Virus record (IMG/VR): IMGVR_UViG_3300011116_000108
Coordinates: 1-20,048 of that record
Length of the DNA: 20,048 nucleotides
Origin: a virus
Direction: 5' to 3' (one strand)
The translations under genes were made by a program, and so were the position numbers. Positions 14,683 to 20,048 of the stretch are shown here, in pieces. Below the pieces are notes generated by a model. The model was given only the letters and a program-made list of their open reading frames with translations. It did not search any database and was not told the origin of the DNA. How positions within the stretch are numbered: the first letter of the stretch is position 1; each line of letters opens with the position of its first letter.

Positions 14683-15021
14683 ATGGCTGTTTATGTAAAG
14701 ACTTTGGTGGAAGCCAAAACGGTTGAGGCGGCGCAGACCACGCAGTACACGGCTACGGGCGTGACGACGATCATTGATAAGTTCACGGCTACCAACTACA
14801 ACACATCTGCTGCGACGATCAGCGTCAATCTGGTGGCGTCTGGTGGCGCGGCGGGCAACAGCAACATTATCACCAAGACCAAGACGCTCCAGCCTGCGGA
14901 GGTGTACACTTTCCCCGAACTGGTCGGTCAGGTGCTGTCTAGTGGCGACTTCATTTCCACGATTGCCGGTACGGCAAGCGCGATCAATATGCGCGTCTCT
15001 GGGCGTGAAGTGACTGCCTAA
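14683..15021 (+). CDS. Small tail-associated beta protein
   Basis: 112 residues; TAAGGAAAT (14672-14680) precedes the ATG. The sequence opens MAVYVKTLVEAKTVEAAQTT and has Thr/Ala/Val/Ser-rich strands: TIIDKFTATNYNTSAATISV, then TKTLQPAEVYTFPELVGQVL and GDFISTIAGTASAINMRVSG. Small proteins of this pattern occur in phage tail clusters without a settled name. There are no Cys and no membrane segments, and it shares one base with the following start (TAATG). A fibre or tail adaptor component is the likeliest reading. Confidence 0.6.
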   Translation: MAVYVKTLVEAKTVEAAQTTQYTATGVTTIIDKFTATNYNTSAATISVNLVASGGAAGNSNIITKTKTLQPAEVYTFPELVGQVLSSGDFISTIAGTASAINMRVSGREVTA

Positions 15022-15473
15022 TGAATTTGACCGTCCAAAATAGAACGGCGTTAATGACGCAAAAGATTGGCGTTTTGCAGTCAGAGCTGTCTAAATTGCC
15101 ACAATACGAGCCTGAAACTAAACATTATTTTCATGGTGGTATGTATTGCCGCGAGGTGTTTAGACATGCGGGCGTTCTTGTTGTGGGCGCGGTCCATAAA
15201 AAAGAACATTTTTATTTGATTGTTAGCGGGTCTGTACTGATTACTGATGGTGACGGCACGTCACAAGAAGTGACTGGCCCATATTTGTTTCAAAGCAAGC
15301 CCGGCACCAAACGCGCCGTGTACGCGCTAACTGATACGCTTTGTATGACTTTTCATGCACTTGAAGCTAAAACTGTAGAAGCTGCAGAAGCTGAATTGAT
15401 TGAAGCAGACCCTGAGTCAATGTACAGTTTTGGGAATCAAGTCAAACATCCAGAAATTGAGGTGCAATCATGA
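15021..15473 (+). CDS. Cupin-fold phage protein
   Basis: 150 residues, starting in a TAATG overlap. The centre has the cupin layout: HYFHGGMYCREVFRHAGVLV, GAVHKKEHFYLIVSGSVLIT, then GPYLFQSKPGTKRAVYALTD. His59, Glu62 and His63 occupy the metal-ligand positions of cupin motif 1 (G-x5-H-x-H-like, here HKKEH), and Pro94-Gly95 mark motif 2, whose usual His is not obvious. The tail (KTVEAAEAELIEADPES) is an acidic helix. Similar cupin-like ORFs occur among phage tail genes, where enzymic activity is unproven. It may be a structural cupin or a metal- or sugar-binding protein. It overlaps the next gene by ATGA. Confidence 0.65.
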   Translation: MNLTVQNRTALMTQKIGVLQSELSKLPQYEPETKHYFHGGMYCREVFRHAGVLVVGAVHKKEHFYLIVSGSVLITDGDGTSQEVTGPYLFQSKPGTKRAVYALTDTLCMTFHALEAKTVEAAEAELIEADPESMYSFGNQVKHPEIEVQS

Positions 15474-16279
15474 CTTTTTGGGTAGCAGGCGCGGTTGTAG
15501 TAGGAAACGTAGTTTCTTCCGTTAAAACCGCCCGCGCGCGTAGAACCGCCGCGCAAGATAGGCTTAGGGCTATTCAAGAAGCCAAAGACATTACTAAGCA
15601 ACAGTACGACGTTAGCAAAGGCTATTTGGAACCGTATTATAACGTAGGTACTGCGTCTTCTAATAGGCTAGGCCAAATGCTCGGCGTTACTGGGGACACT
15701 TCAGCGCCAGATTATGGATCGCTAACGAAGAATTTTTCTATGGCCGACTATCAGGCCGATCCGGGCTATGCGTTCCGACTGGCTGAAGGCACCAAAGCCC
15801 TTGAGCGTTCTGCCGCTGCGCGCGGCGGGCTGTTGTCGGGCGGGGCGTTGCGCGAAACGCAACGGTATGGTCAGGGGTTGGCCTCGCAAGAGTATGAAAA
15901 CGCTTACAACCGCTATATGGGGCAAAATCTTCAGCGGTATAACATGCTCGCCCAGCAGCAAGGACGTGGGTACACTGCCGGAACGGCTTTGTCAGACCTT
16001 AGCAGCGGATACGGCGCTAATATCGCCAACCTTACTCTAGGCGGCGGAAATGTCCGCGCCGAAAGTGTTTTAGGGCAGCAATCTGCGTACACCCAAGGCG
16101 TTAACAGTTTGATTAACGCAGTAGGAAATTATATGAGCGGTGGCATGGGGTCTAAAACACCATCTACGTCTGGTGGCGTTGAGTCAGGGCTGCCAAGTAG
16201 CAGTATTTCTGGCTGGAGTTCTTCTGGGCAATTTGAAAGCCCTTATGACCAGTATGGCAATCGCATCCCCGGTCGTTAA
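15470..16279 (+). CDS. Probable ejection (DNA transfer) protein, gp7-like in position
   Basis: 269 residues. The N-terminus (MTFWVAGAVVVGNVVSSVKT) is a hydrophobic helix followed by an Arg/Lys-rich coil. A conserved block follows: FSMADYQADPGYAFRLAEGT (89-108), KALERSAAARGGLLSGGALR and ETQRYGQGLASQEYENAYNR (~127-146). This 'DPGY-F-R-EG-ALERSAAARGGLLSGG' pattern is common in phage internal virion or tail proteins. The C-terminus is Gly/Ser-rich and disordered. As the first of three genes at the P22 7-20-16 position it probably leaves the head with DNA to form a channel; direct similarity to gp7 is not claimed. Confidence 0.7.
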   Translation: MTFWVAGAVVVGNVVSSVKTARARRTAAQDRLRAIQEAKDITKQQYDVSKGYLEPYYNVGTASSNRLGQMLGVTGDTSAPDYGSLTKNFSMADYQADPGYAFRLAEGTKALERSAAARGGLLSGGALRETQRYGQGLASQEYENAYNRYMGQNLQRYNMLAQQQGRGYTAGTALSDLSSGYGANIANLTLGGGNVRAESVLGQQSAYTQGVNSLINAVGNYMSGGMGSKTPSTSGGVESGLPSSSISGWSSSGQFESPYDQYGNRIPGR

Positions 16280-16295
16280 GTAAAGGTAAATTATC

Positions 16296-17609
16296 ATGGC
16301 GGCAATAGATACAAGTTTGCTTGGCGGTCCTCCGGCTTTTGATACGTCAACTTTTGGTGCTTCAACGGCTAATGACGCGTTCAAAATACAGAATTACATC
16401 CAAGCGCAGCGCGCGCAGCAGGAAGAAATTGCGCGCACTAACGCGCTTGGTGAGTTGTATGCCAAACACTATGACCCGTCTACCGGCGATGTAAACTATA
16501 ACAATCTGATTGCTGACGCTTCGCGTAATCAGCTTACGGCCAAAGTTGTCCCCGCTTTGATGGGGGAAGCACAGAAGGCCGCTACTACCGCCGCGACTAT
16601 TGAGCATAACAGACAGTTGGCCGCTCAAGAAGCGGCAACGGCTGCGGCTAAGACTCAGGAAACGGAGTCAGCACAAGCTAAATCGGCGCTTCAAGCATCG
16701 CGCAGTAATCTAGAATATGTAAATACTCCAGAACAGCTTTTGAAATGGCATGAGAGCAATCACGCTAATCCTGCGTTGAAGAAGTTTTTTGAGTCTCAGG
16801 GTATAGCCAAAGATGAGCGTACGGCAGAACTTAACGCTACTTTGGCCCAGCCCAATGGGTTTGCAACGGCACTGGATAGATCAAAGCGCGCGCTTGACAA
16901 CATTTTGGGCGTCAAGCCAGAAGGTCAAACCGAATTTGACAAGAAATGGGCGTTGTTCAAACAGCAGTACCCACAGGGTACGTATGAACAGTTTGCACGA
17001 CTGTCTCAAGCCCCCGGCACAAACATTACTGTAAAAACTGGCGAGGAAGCCGCCACCGCGCTTGCCAAGACGATGGGCGCTAAAGTCGCGGACGAAATGG
17101 CTACCCTGAATAATACGGCACAGGGCGCGGTATCAAACCTTAATGTTTCAGCCTCTCTACGCCCGTTACTTGAAAGTGAAAACTTTATTTCTGGCACATT
17201 GGCCGAACAAAGACTAGCTCTTGCTAAGGCTTTGGGATTAAAAGGTGCGACGGAAACGCAAGCGTATTTTGCGGGCGTCGGAAAACAAGTGGCCGAATTG
17301 GTTAAACAGTTTGGTTCAGGTACTTCTATTTCTAACGCTGACCGTGAATACGCGGAAAAAATTGCGGGCGGAAGTATTGAGCTAACTAAAGACGCCATAC
17401 GAAAAATTATTGACCTTAACGATAAATACTCCAGAATAGCGATTGATAAACACAACGATCGTCTAAAATTTTTGGCGCGTAAAAATCCGGGTATTATGGA
17501 TTATTACGATACGATCACTGCACCTGCGCCTGCTGTTGGTGCCGCGCCTGCTGCTGCTGGCGCTGCGGCTGGCGGTGGTGTAGACACTTCCAATCCTCTT
17601 TTGAAGTAA
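16296..17609 (+). CDS. Probable internal virion/ejection protein, 437 residues
   Basis: TAAAGGTAAA (16279-16288) precedes the ATG. Residues ~25-135 are Ala/Gln/Glu-rich helix with coiled-coil character; 285-390 form a conserved-looking helical domain (AYFAGVGKQVAELVKQFGSG, then SISNADREYAEKIAGGSIEL and IRKIIDLNDKYSRIAIDKHN). The end is an Ala/Pro/Gly linker (410-428) and a short tail, NPLLK. The 'GSGTSISNADREYAEKIAGG' block is one I associate with internal or ejected phage proteins. No catalytic (lysozyme or transglycosylase) motif is evident. It corresponds in position to P22 gp20, but homology is not shown. Confidence 0.65.
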   Translation: MAAIDTSLLGGPPAFDTSTFGASTANDAFKIQNYIQAQRAQQEEIARTNALGELYAKHYDPSTGDVNYNNLIADASRNQLTAKVVPALMGEAQKAATTAATIEHNRQLAAQEAATAAAKTQETESAQAKSALQASRSNLEYVNTPEQLLKWHESNHANPALKKFFESQGIAKDERTAELNATLAQPNGFATALDRSKRALDNILGVKPEGQTEFDKKWALFKQQYPQGTYEQFARLSQAPGTNITVKTGEEAATALAKTMGAKVADEMATLNNTAQGAVSNLNVSASLRPLLESENFISGTLAEQRLALAKALGLKGATETQAYFAGVGKQVAELVKQFGSGTSISNADREYAEKIAGGSIELTKDAIRKIIDLNDKYSRIAIDKHNDRLKFLARKNPGIMDYYDTITAPAPAVGAAPAAAGAAAGGGVDTSNPLLK

Positions 17610-17619
17610 GGGAAGCAAC

Positions 17620-19890
17620 ATGGCTTCATCGCTTGCCGATATTCTTCAAGACCCGAACTACGTCAACGCTAACGACGCGACGAAGAAAGCTATTTTTGAC
17701 AAGTTTTCGGCGCAGGACACAAATTACACCGGCGCTAATGAAGCGACGCAGAAAGCTATCCGCGTAAAATTTGGCGTAGAGACGCCCGCTGCAGCTTCTG
17801 CTGCTGCGCCGGGCGAAGGTATGCCCGCCGCTCGTACCAACTTTGGTGGGTTCATGCGGCATTTGGCAGGTGAAGCTGATGTAGCGTTGGGATTGCCCGG
17901 AAAAGCGGTGCAAGGTCTGGCCGGATTGGTTGAGTACGGCGCTACTCGTCTGCCTTATGTTTCTGAAGCTGGCATGCTGCCGGGCGCAAGCCCTGAAGAA
18001 GCTGCGGCGGCGCAACGTAGAACTACAGAGTCTTTGAGCGGACTTGCTGCGCCTTACGGTACGCTGTTTGGAGTTGCTGGAACGCCAGAGTATGAAGCGC
18101 AATTGCCAAATCAAATTCTTAGCGCCGTCAATACCTATGGTATTGAGCCGACTAAAAACTTGTTGGCGTTTACTACCGGCATGCCGCCACAAGATGCGAA
18201 TGCCTTGGTAGATACAACACTGTTCGCTGCCACTGGCCCTGTGACTAGGGGCGTCGGCGCTGGCGTCGGTGCTGTGCGGCGCGGTGTTGGGGCCGTTCGC
18301 AGCGCGCTGTCGCCTGAAATACAAGCGGGCCAACTTGCGCGCGCTACATTAAATAATGATCCTGCGGCAATTGCTCAGGTTCAAGCCGCAAACATTGCAC
18401 AGCCAGACGTACTAGCCAGCCAAGCCGCCGCCGCATTGCCAAAAACGCAGCCAGTTCCTGCGTATCAGGCATTGCTCCGCACTGCTGAAAAGCTAAACCC
18501 ATTGGGTAAAGCCGCAGTTGAGCGCGAAGCTAAGCACGACGCCAATATTGCACAACTTGACCAGTGGGCGGGCGGAGCCACCAAGACGGAGCAGTTGGCT
18601 ACAGGTAAAGCTGGTCTTGAAGCTTTGAATAAAGTTACTACGTCGATGAGCGAGCAAGAACTTGCAGCGGCGGGCGAAGCTAACCGCGTGCTGCCCGGCC
18701 TTCAGGCGACTGCTGAAAGGTTTGGAAAGGCCGCAGAAAGCAAAGTCGAAGACGTGCGTCGATTTACCGCTGCTGCGGACAGAGCAAATGAGTGGGCGCG
18801 TAATTGGGCGCCGGGGGGGCGACGCCAGCCGGGCGCGCCTATACCGCCGACGAAATACACTTATCCGGGCGAGCTTGCCGGACGGGCGGAAGCAGTTGCT
18901 ACAAAATCTGCAGAAGACTCATTGCTGCTTGGCCAAATGCGACGCGATGCAGAAGAGCGCATGGCCAGCCTTGAGGCGCATGGGCTTAGGCCGTTAAACG
19001 TAGATTCTTTGACCGGAAATTTACGGTCTATGCTTAAAGAACCTGAAATACGATACAATCCACCTCTTAGTGATGGATTGTCCCGCATAATTGATATGCT
19101 GCAGGACGCTAAAGAAACGTATGGTCAAGTAACGCCTGAAGTTCTTGCGGCCATTCGCAAAAATGGCACCAATAGTGTCATAGAAAAATTGACGCAAGGC
19201 TCTGATATAACGTCTAAAAACAAATTTGCTGCTTCAATGTTAAGCAAAGTCAATCCATTGATTGACGACGCCATTGTCAAAGCTGGCGGCACAGGATGGA
19301 CGGACTATCTAGACACCTACGCCAAAGGGCGTGAGGCGCTGAATACGCAGACGCTGTTTGGCAAATTGTCTGAGATGTACAAGAACAACAAAAAAGCGTT
19401 TGTCAATGTCGTGGAAGGCAATGATCCTGAGTTGGTACGCGAAACGCTTGGCGGCAACAAGTTGAACATTAAAGACGCGCTAGGCGACAAGTACGCCAAG
19501 GTGCGTCAAATGGCCGACTATATTAAGTCTGAGCAGAAAATTACCAAGACCGCTAGAGAAGGTGGCCCCGCGCTTACAGAAATCATGGCTGAACGTAATA
19601 AGCCAATGATGAACCAAATGCTAAGTTTTATGCTTGGCCCTAAAGTGGTGTTGACAAACGCATTGGTTGAAGGGCTGCGCGGGAGCGTAAACGCAAAAGT
19701 CATGTCGCGCATTAGTGAAGCGGCGAAGTCTGGCCGAAGCATGAACGACCTGCTCAATACGTTGCCGTACAATGAACGCGTGCAAGTTATGAACGCATTT
19801 CAAAAAACGCCGGGCGGCGAGTTTATGCTCAATACTTTGGGAGGAGGCGCTACTGTTAGCGCCGGGCAGCAAAACGCGCTTGCACAGTAA
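17620..19890 (+). CDS. Large internal virion/ejection protein, 756 residues
   Basis: AGGGAAG precedes the ATG. The N-terminus has two copies of a ~22-residue unit: NYVNANDATKKAIFDKFS (13-30) and NYTGANEATQKAIRVKFG (35-52), a repeat seen at the start of other large phage virion proteins. Gly/Ala-rich amphipathic stretches follow (ADVALGLPGKAVQGLAGLVE, 87-106; RGVGAGVGAVRRGVGAVRSA, ~210-229), which could be membrane-active. The rest is mostly helical, without Cys and without a recognised enzyme motif. Size, helical nature and position as the last of three match the P22 gp16 slot: a protein that enters the host envelope with DNA. Family unassigned; role by context. Confidence 0.65.
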   Translation: MASSLADILQDPNYVNANDATKKAIFDKFSAQDTNYTGANEATQKAIRVKFGVETPAAASAAAPGEGMPAARTNFGGFMRHLAGEADVALGLPGKAVQGLAGLVEYGATRLPYVSEAGMLPGASPEEAAAAQRRTTESLSGLAAPYGTLFGVAGTPEYEAQLPNQILSAVNTYGIEPTKNLLAFTTGMPPQDANALVDTTLFAATGPVTRGVGAGVGAVRRGVGAVRSALSPEIQAGQLARATLNNDPAAIAQVQAANIAQPDVLASQAAAALPKTQPVPAYQALLRTAEKLNPLGKAAVEREAKHDANIAQLDQWAGGATKTEQLATGKAGLEALNKVTTSMSEQELAAAGEANRVLPGLQATAERFGKAAESKVEDVRRFTAAADRANEWARNWAPGGRRQPGAPIPPTKYTYPGELAGRAEAVATKSAEDSLLLGQMRRDAEERMASLEAHGLRPLNVDSLTGNLRSMLKEPEIRYNPPLSDGLSRIIDMLQDAKETYGQVTPEVLAAIRKNGTNSVIEKLTQGSDITSKNKFAASMLSKVNPLIDDAIVKAGGTGWTDYLDTYAKGREALNTQTLFGKLSEMYKNNKKAFVNVVEGNDPELVRETLGGNKLNIKDALGDKYAKVRQMADYIKSEQKITKTAREGGPALTEIMAERNKPMMNQMLSFMLGPKVVLTNALVEGLRGSVNAKVMSRISEAAKSGRSMNDLLNTLPYNERVQVMNAFQKTPGGEFMLNTLGGGATVSAGQQNALAQ

Positions 19891-20048
19891 TGACGGACGT
19901 TGAGAAAAAAGACCTGACGTATGTTAAGAACGACTACGCCCATAGGATTCGGGCGGTAGCGGCGCGGGTTAGCAGTTTGGAAAAACGGCTTGGATGGATT
20001 GAAAAGCTGTTGTGGCTGTCAGTCGGCGGGTTGATTAGCTGGCTGGCG
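19890..20048 (+). CDS. Coiled-coil plus membrane helix protein, 5' part (runs off window)
   Basis: It starts in a TAATG overlap with the preceding gene and 53 codons are visible, without a stop. The pattern is a polar coil (MTDVEKKDLTYVKNDYAH, then RAVAARVSSLEKRLGWIEKL) followed by a hydrophobic helix (LLWLSVGGLISWLA) reaching the window edge. This layout resembles XhlA-type and other small phage membrane proteins that work with holins. It may open the lysis module; without the rest it cannot be identified. Confidence 0.6.
   Translation, partial: MTDVEKKDLTYVKNDYAHRIRAVAARVSSLEKRLGWIEKLLWLSVGGLISWLA

Noticed and set aside
17626-18333. Open frame of 235 codons on the - strand
   Set aside because: Shadow of the large ejection-type gene; Arg/Ser/Cys-rich translation without motif or ribosome site.
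1-20048. tRNA genes, CRISPR arrays, attachment sites or insertion sequences
   Set aside because: None seen by eye; coding density is near complete and no gap is longer than about 75 bases.

Overview
The window is a stretch of the late (structural) region of a tailed bacteriophage with a short P22-type tail (podovirus-like, Caudoviricetes). Every convincing gene is on the + strand, and genes are packed with 1-4 base overlaps (TAATG, TGATG, ATGA) or short gaps carrying AAGGA-type ribosome binding sites. No bacterial housekeeping gene, tRNA, rRNA, IS element, CRISPR array, integrase or repressor was seen. This looks like a lytic phage or an environmental phage contig; a prophage interior cannot be excluded. 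The host cannot be named. A Gram-negative host is plausible from the P22-like tail and ejection set, but this is inference.

Layout: (1) 1-1191, large terminase, truncated at the window's left edge. (2) 1191-2205, five tiny coupled genes, four of them very Lys/Arg-rich. (3) 2208-4400, P22-type portal. (4) 4426-8417, an accessory and receptor-binding block: a Dps/ferritin-like small protein, two small virion-type proteins, a tail fibre-like protein, a 61-residue helper-like protein, a tailspike head-binding protein and a separate beta-helix protein. The fibre and spike genes are visibly more A/T-rich than the capsid genes. (5) 8490-10933, scaffold, P22-type coat and a probable decoration protein. 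(6) 10936-11314, two near-identical GC-rich UUCG hairpins bracketing a 98-residue virion protein gene. (7) 11324-13673, a small head-completion-type gene, then P22 gp4-like and gp10-like tail accessory factors. (8) 13666-15473, a TNF/C1q-like tail protein with an inserted domain, a small tail protein and a cupin-fold protein. (9) 15470-19890, three probable ejection (internal virion) proteins. (10) 19890-20048, the start of a small coiled-coil plus membrane-helix protein that may open the lysis module.

Together the genes would build the procapsid (portal, scaffold, coat), fill it (terminase), close it (gp4- and gp10-like), fit fibres and spikes, and eject DNA (three internal proteins). The main departures from P22 are the fibre/spike block between portal and scaffold, a spike divided into two in-frame ORFs, a possible ferroxidase-like protein, the paired UUCG hairpins (the second may control translation of the next gene), and a beta domain inserted into the C1q-like tail protein at the tail-needle position.
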